Source of the DNA: Trichostrongylus colubriformis
Taxonomy: Eukaryota > Nematoda > Chromadorea > Rhabditida > Trichostrongylidae
Direction: 5' to 3'
DNA length: 64,000 bases
Assembly: GCA_963978905.1 (NCBI GenBank)
Contig: OZ022259.1
Coordinates: 46,828,727-46,892,726, forward strand
The notes below the pieces were generated by a model. The model was given only the letters and a program-made list of their open reading frames with translations. It searched no databases and was not told the origin of the DNA. A program made the position numbers and the translations under genes. Shown piece after piece: positions 46,128-58,900 of this stretch (position 1 is the stretch's first letter; every line of letters begins with the position of its first letter).

Positions 46128-47052
46128 CAGGGTGGGGCAAAATTACGGAAACTAAATTGATGTCACCCAAAAACCTTATTTCAGCTTGAATATAAAACTA
46201 ATCATAACCGATCTATTCCCCAGAAGAAACTGAACAAAAAGCACTGCTTTTTTTCATAATAATTCCCATCTCGACACATGCTCGAAGACGCTCCGGAAAC
46301 GCGTTGACCGTGGCGTGGAGGTAGTCTTCGTCTAACTTATCCCATCTTTCTCCAACGCTGCCTTCGAAGAATTGAGGTCGCGATGGGCTGGTGAGCATGC
46401 CTTGGACTCGAGGACCCTCCATGCAGAAAAATCGAGAGGTTGAGGTCCGGTGAACTGGGTTGCCATTCATCAAAGGCGATGAAATCTGGGAAATTTTTCT
46501 GGCACCACTTCTGGACAATCTTGGACTCGTGAGCAGGGGCATTGTTTTGTTAATAGCACCATTTCTTATTTCCGAAGTGCTCCTGAGCCCACGGTAAGAC
46601 TTCGTCCTTCAGTATGTCCAAATGGTCGTTTGCGTTGACTTTAACTCTCATGGAACGAAGACCAGCGGTGAACGAAGACCACGCAGGCGATCGCGCACCC
46701 TCTTGCTGTTCCCCTTGATCGTGACAGAAGTCGATCTCCCACGTCCTGGTAGGTCGGAAAGGTTTTCTAATTCCGTAAACTTGCGATTGTTTTCAACACA
46801 AGTCTTCCTGGTACCTCCAGACGACGGGAGATGTCGATCGCTCGGAATCCTTGATGGTGCAGGTAGATGATGGAAGAACGGTGAGGGGATGGCCTCGTAA
46901 ATTTGGATCAAAGATGATTTTTTGTGCTGGCTAGTAGAGAAGATTGCACTGAATCGAATAAAAACAAGCACGAGCTTTTCAACACCGAAAAGCGCCTCCA
47001 GGGTCAAAAATCCCGTGCCCGCGCCTAGTTTCCGTAATTTTGCCCCACCCTG
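46128..47052 (-). mobile_element. Tc1/mariner superfamily element with decayed transposase
   Basis: TIRs are perfect over 27 bp, CAGGGTGGGGCAAAATTACG to its complement, with TA at 46126-46127 and 47053-47054. Read on the minus strand, the interior encodes transposase pieces: NNAPAHESKIVQKWCQKNF, PDFIAFDEWQPSSPDLNLS and, in another frame, WDKLDEDYLHATVNAFPERL. This is the second-to-third catalytic region of a Tc1-like DDE enzyme. Frames change several times, so it is inactive. At 925 bp it is shorter than a full element. It inserted into a GC-rich MITE. Confidence 0.82.
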
Positions 47053-48565
47053 TATTTATAGCGCTCGACCAAGGATGGCGTGCAAGTGTTCCGACCAGTG
47101 TTCCAGGAGGTCAGGTCACCAGTGTAGTGTAGAGAGTAATTCACACAGAAACGACGAAATTAATATTCTCATGAAACCAAAACATTGTATTATGGACTGT
47201 TACAGAAGCAGCTTCCACCTACATCATAGATCTTATCTGCTTTCAGTCTGTAACTGTATCTAATGGAAAATGCCCTAACTTAATCATTCAAATAACAAAT
47301 ATCCAACTTTACTACATTTTTAACTTCATAAATATTGCCTTCATTCTTCGACCCTTATCTTAACTAGACCAGCTACGTAGCCAAGATATCGAGATTAGTA
47401 TTAAATCCTAATTACCGGAACACTTGCAACACACCCCTCGACCAAACCATACTACGGTATGATGCCTGCGACAAGAATTCGCGCGAATTTGCTACAATTT
47501 GGCACATAGCGAGAACCTTGTACATGAATAGGAATACTTTCAAGGGCGCGTACCATTATTTGTTGCCTTGTTATTTAAGTGCTTCAATCGCCCTTCGTGA
47601 TATTATGCAGATGAAGAGGAAATAAAAGTTATTTGAAAAATCTCTTTGCAAAGGGCAGTCAATACAAGCACCCAAAACCACTTCATTGAAGTACTTAGCA
47701 ACTATACAGTTTTGGAGTGCTGTAGAGGGTAAAAAGGGAGATGGGTGGTATTTGGGAACTCGAGGAGACGGTTCGTACTGAAGCGACCATTTTCCTCTAC
47801 ACTTAGGAGTGCTCTGTTCCTGGGTAGCTTCACATATGTACAGTTAGCCAAACCACTTATCGTTTATGTACGGATGCTTCAGTGAGAGGGGTCCCTCAAT
47901 GAATGAGTGAAGAAGACGCATGATTATGGCATAATCAATTTGAATTTACTGCACAGCAGAAAGACTAGAAAGGAAGGGACAAAATATAATCAAGCGAAAG
48001 AATATGTGCATGGTAAGAAATTGCTCAGGTTCTTGAAATTCAACGCTGATTCAGTGATAATGATTCACTGTGAAAATATTCAGAAACACGGGAGAATTTC
48101 ATCTGCAGAGCAAAAAACTGGCAAAAATAAGCATGTTAGCACGAAAACACTTCTTAGATGGCCTCTTCTCGCATGGGATACAACTCGATGTCTCTTGGAA
48201 AAATATCAGTGGAAGTGAGCCGTGATAAAATGAAACGAATGCAGAAATCAGTTCTTGAACAAAAATAGAATACCGATGACTTTGTAACACACCACAAAAA
48301 AACTGATGAACTTCAAGAACAGACGAATTTTTTTTTTTCGAGAGGGGACGCTTTAACACTACGTCTTACACATAAACCTATCACTGATATCAGTGAAGAA
48401 AACGAGAGATCAATGCATAAATCATCACAAGCTTAAAAGGAGCCGATGAAACCGGAGACACACCGCTCTCTCGTTTTCAGCACTCTCCCGCCCATACTTT
48501 CCGACAGCCGCGAGCCACTCCTACTAGGAAATCTATTCAGTTTCTTTCCACAGATGCACGACTGA

Positions 48566-48650
48566 TAAGGTCGCCGTCAAACTTCGCAATTTTGCGTTTT
48601 TGCATTTCCCCGTTTCTGCGGTTTTGCGGTGTCACGACTCCGCACGTGGA
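48566..48650. repeat. Partial copy of the GACAGACTTCGC MITE
   Basis: AAGGTCGCCGTCAAACTTCG and AATTTTGCGTTTTTGC match one arm of the 8591-8745 element. No second arm is found. Confidence 0.4.
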
Positions 48651-49904
48651 GGTGACGTTCGCGACGGGCTGATTTATCCTCTAGCACGTTAGCAATATAC
48701 CCCCGACTGGTAACGCAGAGGGGCGCGAATTAGAATAAAGACGCGATCAAAGACAGGGATTGATTAATGTCAAAAAATTTGTCCTTTAATATGTAACGTG
48801 TCCTTGATATCTATCGTTACCGATTTTCTTCTGCTCCTTCACAAAGTTCGTGTCCAAGAATCACGGATCAAAGAAGAAACGAATGTCAGCATGAAAAAAA
48901 CTTCAGTGAAAAAATTTTATTCATCAAAAGTGTCTTTTGTGAGTTTTTTATTAGCATTAATCACTTGTATTAACACAAAACGTAATCACAAAGCTAACAA
49001 AGATCGTAGCGATCGAGGGATCAAACCAATACGATTATATTCGGATTCGGATGAGCATATCGTTATCGTTTTCGCGAAATAAAAATAAAAAGCAAAACCA
49101 GGAGTGGAGGGGACGAACAGGAAACTTTTCGAGAACTACTAGACCCCTAGCAATTCAGTCACACACAGCTGCGCGACTGCGGGTCCATTCAACTGTAAAA
49201 CGAACTTTGACTAGGGAGGCAGCGTGGCTTTTGAGACCATTTATAACAGGGACAGTTGCTATACAGCTAGGGTCAACTAGAACTATAGCTCTATGGCTAA
49301 ATACCAATGCTATATACACACATCCCAGTGACCCTACGTGATTCCTACTGTGAGCAAGCCCTGCTTGGAACAAAGATGCCAGACTACCCGTTCGGGACAA
49401 CGGTTCGACCTAACGATCGATTCGACTATCAGCGCTGTGAGAGTTTCACTGTACTACCTGTAGAAAAACCACGGTGGGCTTACGGTGGGCTTCGAAAAAT
49501 AAAACAGAACGTAACATCAAGGCTAAAAGGAACCAAAACTATTCTCGTGTATTGCCAAAATGTCTTAGCCGAGCTCAACAGACTGGTTTGATTACAGATG
49601 CATGCTTTGTAAGCGTAGGTAGACTTTTGTAAGCGATGAAACGGTCTTATGGTGATATCGGAGTGTCGCTTGGAGGTTAGACGAATTGTACATTGTGAAG
49701 TGATTGACTAGGTATGTGAGATACAGTGAGACGGTTACGAGAATGTCATCGAGTAGAAAATACCAGAGTCGATTGCTGTTTTGTTGGCATCTTCGTCATG
49801 GTCGCAATCTCTCTCTAGGCGACTGCGGCAAGAAGCCGGCAAATGAAGTCGCAGCAGGCAATTGGCTAGCGATCATACCCGTTCGCTAGTCAAACTTATG
49901 TTTA

Positions 49905-52900
49905 CTATCTAATCTTTGCCCATTTCATGAAGCGCACCATTGTTCGACATGGAATATGCTGGCTCATCGCCTTCATATTCAACACTCGATCCTCCGTTAA
50001 CAGCACTAGGTTACGGTAGATGTTCGGCATTTCTCGACCTTGCGGTACTTTGGCATCACTGAACAGCGACTCAGGTGCCGGCTCCGATTGCGTGAAATTC
50101 ACACATGAGCGAAGGATTCGGTCGTCGTTCACCTGGAAGGAACTTTTCACGTACTCAGTTCGAATCAACAAAAAACAAGAAGCTATGGCTGCAATAATTC
50201 AGAGGGTGTGTACCCTTACGTCAGGATGCCGCACTGCGGCATGACGCAAGCGAAGCAGTGCGGACGAGCTAAAGGCGCCATGTTTGTTGGGCCCCGAAGC
50301 GATTAGAAGTCAACTGCGTATCGCACTTACGTTGTAATTGTTCTGAGACCCAAATACTGCGACGCGAGCTCGCACACATTGTGTCGCACGCCGCTATCGT
50401 GGTGCGGCATCCTGATGTAAGGCACCCCTAATTTTGATGTTGAGCAAGGAGAAACGTGTGCCCACTACAATCAACTCCAGAGGTCGAGCCATATGGCACA
50501 TCTCGCTAAGAAACACTCGAACGGGTCAACGCATCCTACGAAAGCAGCTTGCGCAGACCACGCTTTCGAGTGGGAGCCTTATGTGCTGCGTATGACCGTC
50601 ATACATCGCAGATTCGCTTTGACATCTTTACAAATCAAGGCAGATATTTTCCGGGAAAAACGAGGCATGAAACTCGAAAGAAAATTGCATTCGTATGACA
50701 AGACGTCAGTGCGCTGTCGATCGCAGCCTCGTTACACACAGTAAAATCCAGCAAAATTTATAAAAGTACAAAAATGAGATACAACTGACCACTTCACCAT
50801 CATCACCGGCTTCTTCTCGCACCACAGCAATAGGTAGTTTACGTCCACGCATCGTCAACGTGAACAAGCGGGCACTTTTTTGCCGGGTCTGTTCACGCAA
50901 CCATGTCACTGCTTGCCGAGCTCCTTCGGCCGGTCCTTGAACTCGCGGACTAGTTAGTTCACCATGTTGCAGATCGATCAATTCTTCCATCACTGAAAAC
51001 GTCTGGTTGTGAAAAACCATAAACCTACAGAAATTTCCACGAGGAACCAAATAATGTACAAACAAACCTGTCGTTGGAATCAGTAATCGGAAACGTTCGC
51101 ACTGCAGAATTTTTTGAATAGCGCTCAACTGATCAATAAAGGCGTTCGTATCGATCACCAAGTAGAGTGGTTTCACCTTAATTTATGAAAATATGTTCCG
51201 AATAAAAAATAATCTAAAAATTAACAGGGTAAACTATAAAACTGACAAATAAGCACAGTAATAAGCTGAACGAGTAAAATACTGTAGTGATGTATGGTAA
51301 TACTAACCACCAACAACTGTTCGTGCTTGCGCATTTCTCTCTCGAGCAGTTCTTCTCTCGTGAGGGGTGTTGAAACCCTTGGTGACTCCTGACACAGAAA
51401 ATTAAAACAATCAAATATTATAACATACTACAAATGCATTGATCCACTGTAAGGACAGATTATAGCAAAATGAACCTCAGCCCGTTGAGCATACAAGGAT
51501 TTTGAACGTTCCCTTGGATCACCTTCAACATGTTCACTGCGTCTAAATCGTCCCGTTTTCTCGCAATAGAAGAAACATGACAGATCAGAGCCATCCAAAT
51601 ACTCAGCGGCCAACAAAAGTTGCGCAAAACGTATATGGACCGGTATCAACTGAAAAGTAAGGAAATAACAGCACGTATACAATCTGTAAAGCAGACGGTG
51701 CTGCCTACTTAAATCGCTGTAATACTCTGAACTACAAAAAAGATAGAAATAAATATCAGTAATAACGGCCACCCACCGAGTCCGCTGTTCCGTTGTTAGC
51801 ATCGGTATAACGAAGTATGCGTGGGAAAGACGGAAACACACTCGAGAACGACGATAAATACGCCAACTCAGGTAAAATACACGTTTTAGCGTCATCTTAA
51901 AACTTCTTATATACACATTGAAATATCTCGTCTCATCTTTCTACCGTTAGCCGCCCTAAGCATCTCAGGCAGATTTTCAAGCGGTCACAATTAAGCGTGG
52001 ATTTTTGCCTGAGATTTAATGGATAAGGATAGATATCCTCTCTCCTTTTAGACTGAGATAAAAAAGCGTCCAGAGCGGAATGCCCTCCCTCTATGCGATA
52101 GCACCAACAAGTTTTCTACAATCCTACCTGCATTATTTTCTATCTTCACCATTTCTCCACCATCCTGCAATCGAGCCAGCACATTGGAAATGTCAGCCAG
52201 TAAATGCCAGGTATCGATGTCGACTATGGACGTTGACAAAGGTTCAACCGAGGGCATCGTTCGATAGATTGCTGACGCCAGTGGACAAGAAAACCATTCA
52301 CAAAGTACGCAAACAGCTGGTAGGACACGCGATACCTGAAACAATCCACAGTGAGAAAGAACACAATTATATGACCAACAGAGATTGGAACGTCTATTAA
52401 AATGGCTTCCTTGAATCTCTTCCGAATCATAATTCACAATTTCATGTAATTTCGGTGGAGGACAACCGTTTCTTAATATCTACATCTTGCAAAATATAAG
52501 GAAGAAATCAAGATCATTCACGACACGGAACGATTGTAGAGTGTAAGCTTATCTCTGCCCGCTATTTATGCATTTCGGTCAACCATCTCGGAAATCGGAA
52601 CGGTCTACAATCCGAAAGCTCCTTCACATTTACGACAAAACCTCACAGCATGCTTATCGTCATTATTACTGTTCACCAAGTGGTTCGATGTCTTGGAAAG
52701 GTATAACGCTCGCAATGGACAAAGTGATCACACTCACACATAGGTGAAGCATAATAAATAAAAAAAAATAAGAGAAACATACCACATGCGGTACTTCAGA
52801 AGAGCCTTTGATCCACGAAGGAACCTCACCAATTCGCATTACTATCGGACGCAAAAATACACCGAACACACTGATAAGAGCGTGGACTGCTTGCTGTTGT

Positions 52901-55900
52901 TGAACACTACAAACGTCCTCATCTCCTAAAACAGTTGGAAAAGCAGTGAAAAATCGTCTTCTATCACAAACGAGCGGGAAAATGCCAATAATGTGGTGGC
53001 AGTAATACGCAATAGTAAATCCTAATCATTTTCTCAACAACTTGTGGGGAAATCGAGTACAGTGCCGTGGGCACATACAGTCCGTACCAAAAGTATGTGG
53101 ACACCTCAAATTTTGGTCCAACAAAAACACCATTCAATTTCGCAACACGCGGTTTTCACTATTCGATTCTTTGCGTGCGATAACCTAAGAATACATTACC
53201 AGAGAAGATTTTGCGGGCGATTCAACAACTTTTTATTATTGAGAAAAATTTTCTTTGTACCAAAAGTATGTGGACACTTAATAAAAAACAAGCACATCGT
53301 CGGGATTGAAAAACACTGGGTCCTCTGGAGTTTCGAGTTAGCTCGAACAACTTGTGCGGCATGCTCTGAACCAGGTTTTGCAAACTTGCTTCATCAGTGG
53401 TATCCCAGGCAATCAGAACCGCCTTCATCAATTCATTGATGGTCCAGTCTTGCTTGTTGCTTCGATAGAATCGCTGAACAACAGCTCTCCATGGGTTTTC
53501 AGGTGCACTGCAGTCAGATGACAGGCTGGCTACTCCATCGCCTTGACTTCATTGCATTTAAGTCATGCTTTGGCTAAATGTGAGACGTGGAAGCCGGCAT
53601 TGTCCTGCTGGAAGATGTGTGTCCGGCGCCGCGACCCTTTCAAAAGCGGTGGCAAATGGTAATAAAGTACTTCCCGCTCCTATCAATGGTCTACGTGACA
53701 CGAAGGGAGTGCAAGCTGTAACTTTCCGCTGTCTCCGAAGCCACCCCATACCATCAACGGGCCGCCTCCGAAGTTCCTCAAGGTACGGGTTTTCGAAAAA
53801 TTTCTAGGTTCTGAACAAGCAGCTCTTTGAGCACGATTTCTTTAGTGGTGATCTTCAATAACAATGAGAAGCTCAATCTTGACTGGTCAGAAGGATTTCG
53901 TCGTTAATGGAGGTACCTACGCTGTGACCCCCTGTGTGTTTGAAAAAGGAACTTTGGAGGTGGTTTGACGTAGCTTCGGAGGCAGCGGAAAGTTACAGCT
54001 TGCACTCCCTTTGTGTCACGTAGACCATTAGGAGTAGCGGGAAGTACTTTACTACCATTTGCCACCGCTTCTGAAAGGGTCGCGGAGCCGGACACACATC
54101 TTCCAGCAGGACAATGCCGGCTTCCACGTCTCACATTTAGCCAAAGCATGACTTAAATGCAATGAAGTCAAAGCGATGGAGTAGCCAGCCTGTCTTCTGA
54201 CTGCAGTGCACCTGAAAACCCATGGAGAGCTGTTGTTCAGCGATTCTATCGAAGCAACAAGCAAGGCTGGACCATCAATGAATTGATGAAGGCGGTTCTG
54301 ATTGCCTGGGATACCACTGATGAAGCAAGTTTGCAAAACCTGGTTCAGGGCATGCCGCACAAGTTGTTCGAGCTAACTCGAAACTCCAGAGGACCCAGTG
54401 TTTTTCAATCCCGACGATGTGCTTGTTTTTTATTAAGTGTCCACATACTTATGGTACAAAGAAAATTTTTCTCAATAATAAAAAATTGTTGAATCGCCCG
54501 CAAAATCTTCTCTGGTAATGTATTCATAGGTTATCGCACGCAAAGAATCGAATAGTGAAAACCGCGTGTTGCGAAATTGAATGGTGTTTTTGTGGGACCA
54601 AAATTTGAGGTGTCCACATACTTTTGGTACGGACTGTAGACTAATAAAAAAGAAAATAAGTAGCAAATAATAAATAGACTAATAAAGTCGTCTTCATTTA
54701 CCAAACTATATGTTCTATGCGCCCACACTACAAGGTCCGACACGTAACAAAATAACTTTAAGGGAAAGTATTATAATTGGAAAGCGATAAGTTAAAAATG
54801 CTTGGATTGGGGGCCCTAGTGAGCCATTTTAGCGCGGAATTTCCTAATTATTTCGGCTAAAAAGGGACTCGCTGATAAGATGGATGGTACACATTAAGAA
54901 AAAATGAAAAGCAATGAAATTAACCATGCAGCTGAAAAATTACTAACCAGCAATTCCATTGCAATGTACCGCATAGATGAACAACGCAGCAATTTGAACA
55001 AGTTGTACAGCTGTAACTGGCGACACTTCTTGCTCTACCAGTGCGGCTAACAGGCCAATAGCTCGTTCCGACACGCTGAACGCAAGATGCACAAAGTGAT
55101 GTAATACCATAAAAAAACATACACCCATGCGTCAAGAAATTACACATAATTCTGCGATATTGACGTCTTAGAACACAAGGACTTTCTTAGTTATTACCTT
55201 GGAAACGATTCCATTCCTATTTTTGTAATCAATAGGCCAACAGTGTTGATCACATACGAAATAGCTCGCCGATGTAACTGAACTTGCAGAAATTGAGCTC
55301 GAAAAAAAGGAAAAAAAATGCACAAATCAAGTTGTGAGATGGCTACACCAATTTTCGACTTCTTAGCAGGCTCAATTTAGTTATCAGCACTGAAGAGAGC
55401 CTACCTTGCTCGGCTGTTGATCAAGGAATGACTGGAAGATATTAACGTCGTTATCAGCTTCGATGTTCGTGCCTTCCGTGTCTAGCCATATTTCGTATGG
55501 GCGGTCCGCGCTAGCAGCTAACTCTGCATCCTCTCGAACCTCACCACATTCAACATCAAGAAGAGGCTCATACTTGTCCACCTAGAGTGTGGTGTACGGT
55601 ATGAAACTATGCGAAAAACTGCATAACGAATGCTCCACAAAGCATAAAATAGGGAAATTAATAGGAATAAAAATGAATAGATGGGAAACGGATCGTCATA
55701 GAATAGTCAAAAATAAAATGTTCAGGCATTCAAAGGAATCGGTTAGGCTATTCTCTTTAATGGAAACAAACAAAAATTGAAGCAAGTGAAGTTTCTGTAT
55801 TATGTAACGGCCCGGCTGAAGTAAACTTGTTTAGTTTAAGGTTTTTATATATCATAATATAACACTTTTAAATTACATTGCTGGCTTCTCTTTTATGTAA

Positions 55901-58900
55901 CATCCGAGAATTTAATTGAAATGCACATGTTCCACGCAGCAAGAGAGAGAGAGAAACAAACCTTTCTTTTCATGGCCGCAAGTCGCGCATAAAGACGATC
56001 TCTGGCCGTCTGAAATGGGTGGCCAGCTGACAGAGCTCGAACGCAAAAGAAAATCTCGTCCAGCGCATGACCCTGCAAAATTGTCACTCGAAAGTGTTAG
56101 CAGAGGAATACATCTATTATCGTGCAGTAAGGAGGATCTGATATGAAAATCTATGGTGCTTATTAATAAATAATGACATGCGTCTAGTTACTTTGCATAG
56201 CTTGAACTCGAGATTCCGGATGACATCAATCTCAGTGGTCGTGCCAAATACAAATCTTGTTGCATGCGAAAGGCATAATTGTGTATCGAAAATATTTTTT
56301 GTACTACAGCAAAGAATTCTAGTTATGGGGAAATTCGCTTGCTGTCTAGGTGCACGAAAAAGGAGGATCAAGAACGGACACTGAGCGGTTCATCTAACTG
56401 GGCGAAAGAAATGAATAAGGCTTTTTTTATTTTATGTACATTTCGAAAAATTGCCTGAAGAGCTTTGGACCTAATCAATGCAAACGCGACAAGCGCAGCA
56501 TTTTCAGTAGAGGCGCCGTAGAGATTTAAGTCGAGAAAGGCAACCCGCGGAGTTTCATTGACTTCTTCTGCGCCAGTGCAACTTATTAATCTACCAATTC
56601 AAGGATGACCCTTATTGTTTGCAGCATCACCCTTCTGAAGAAAAGCATATCAAATCAGTAAATTCGTTCGAGATAGAAATAAGGCTTAGGCGTGGTGTGA
56701 GAGGCATATCTTGAAAGTTAGTAAGTCAATGAGTTCGAAACCCATGGGACAATCTCGGCTGCGCCTCATGAAGCCTCCCCCCCCCCCATCCACAGATCAG
56801 GCAACAAGAAAGCAGCCGACAAAACGTGCAAAAACCAACTGAAATATGAACGCTACTCGCAAAGAATGGAGCGATAAAATAATAAAACTTTAAAAAAAAC
56901 AAAAAAAATTCAAAAATTCGAAATTCAAAAAAATACCGCCGTAAAAGTTGGGTCAATTGAATTGGACACTCACAATAAGAATTTGTTTTGCTGAAGATTA
57001 ATTAGGTGCATCCTACGTGCCGCTATTCAAAACCTGTAGCTCATTCCTGATACCGTGATAAATCTATGAAGCATAAAGTAGTTGGTTAATAAACAATATT
57101 TCAAACACCGGTCCCCAACAGCATTTCGTTTTAAAATGATATGTTAAAAATGTAACCAAGGGATCGAATGGAGGATAAGCATGGATGGATTGATGACGTG
57201 AAAGACCTGTCTTTTGTTGGAGAGTATCTCGAGCGGTGTGTTGCGAGCGCGCCGTCTGCTTCGGTAGAGCATCTAGAACACACGGCTTCACTTTGCATAT
57301 CGCCATACATTTTTCGCTACCACTATTTAACTCGTATTTTACTATCTGTTTCAATCAGAAATTCTATTAAATCTTCGCTTTAGTGCAAACGCGTTCTTTG
57401 AAGATACTGATTAATTATGAAAGACGCATTGGCGGTCTTTGTTACCGCAAGCAGATCCTAGCAGAAGTATAATGAAATGGAAGCAAAGCTGTACGAAAGA
57501 TGAAAAAAAATCCCCAAAATTGAAAGTAAAGATTTTCCAATCTATCCCTATGCATACCCTTGGACATGTTTCACTACGCACTTTGTCTCTTCCCCTAAGC
57601 AATGGAGGATTGAACCATTCCCGTTAAACAGCAGTTAACAGTCGATACCGCCGCGACACGAGGGACAAGCCACGGTCTGTCACCTCCTGGTACGTTCTCT
57701 CTTGAACCTCCCATTGTCTTATACTGTATCAGCTGCTTTATATCACTCAACATGACCTAATGTCGAGCGCACGTGCACTATATGCGTTACAGGCGTTTAC
57801 GGCAGCCAGTCGCTAAGTAATTGATCCACACTCAAAAGTGCATTTACGAGCCTGACCGAAGCCCCTACAGCTGCTCATACCTCTGCCCAGTCTCAGAAAT
57901 AAAGTAGAGAGATCCTAATGACGGAAAAATCTATACACTCTCTTTCCACGATTTGAGTTGTAATTAAATCAAACGAAAAAAAATCAGGTTGTCTTACTCC
58001 AATCCCTTTAAAAGGGTCAATCAATCCCTTTAAAAAGGAAGATCATTCTCATTTCGTTCGAAAAAAAAAACCGTTTGCACTAAATTCAGTGACCGAAATG
58101 CGTCCCTTCACCATTGACATGCGTTCGTAGTTGCTTTGACGTTGAGCCATTAGGTTGAGGAAAAAGTTTTCGGGATTTTTCGTTCTCCGTTTTTAAATTG
58201 TTCCCTTCTTATTTCGACAATGCTATGTTCTCGATGAGGCTTCTTCTGCTATAGAAAACGCTACTATCTGTTTTTCGATTCCTTCTAATGCCTAATATTC
58301 ATGACGTTTGGAAATGAAGTAAGCTGAAAGCAAAAATTGGTACTCCCAACACCTCATCTTCCTCGTTTGCCATCGAGGTCAAAAAATGCATGCGCATATG
58401 CTTTTGATAGAGCTTTTTTAGCTCTACAAAAAACCTCATTTGTTTTTGATCGTTTGATTGTTTGTTGTTTAAGGTTTAGAAATGGAGTAAGTTGTAGGGA
58501 AAAATCTGCACTTTTGGCGCATCAAGGTCCAAAAAAGCCGACCTTTTCCACGTCAGATGGAATCGGAAGAGGGAAAAAGACATCTCTGAGCCATCTACTG
58601 TTATAGTTGAGCGGTGCGGTTTCTTGTACGATAAGTGTTTAGTAAAACGGGATTGTTTTGTGAAAAAAAAAAGTGCGGGTGGGTTCTTGCTGGGTACCCC
58701 ACTTCCAAGCTTCAAGAATATCAAAATGTGAAAGTATTCAAAAGACCAGTGGCATCAACTTGTAGAGCAGAAAATCTATCGAATGCATATATGCACATTC
58801 TCTTCGATCTCGATGGTAGACGAGGAAGAGAAGATAACGAAAGTGCACTTTTGCTAAGTACTGGGTTTGTGAAACTTAAAAAGAGCAAAAAGTTGAGTGA

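Larger units (their letters stand above)
30496..49904. other. Long gene-poor region with one tRNA and several mobile elements
   Basis: Upstream flank of the membrane-protein gene and downstream flank of smg-6. Supported contents are the mariner at 32127, MITEs at 39725, 41789, 43095 and 46060, a Tc1/mariner element at 46128 and tRNA-Val at 44859. Possible isolated exons on the minus strand (33126-33291, 35604-35669, 36690-37025) could not be linked into a gene. Confidence 0.45.

Noticed and set aside
53565..54149. Mirror-image frames with Arg/Cys-rich protein (VRRGSRHCPAGRCVSG)
   Set aside because: They are antisense to the Tc1-like transposase fragments in each arm of the inverted duplication and are not genes.
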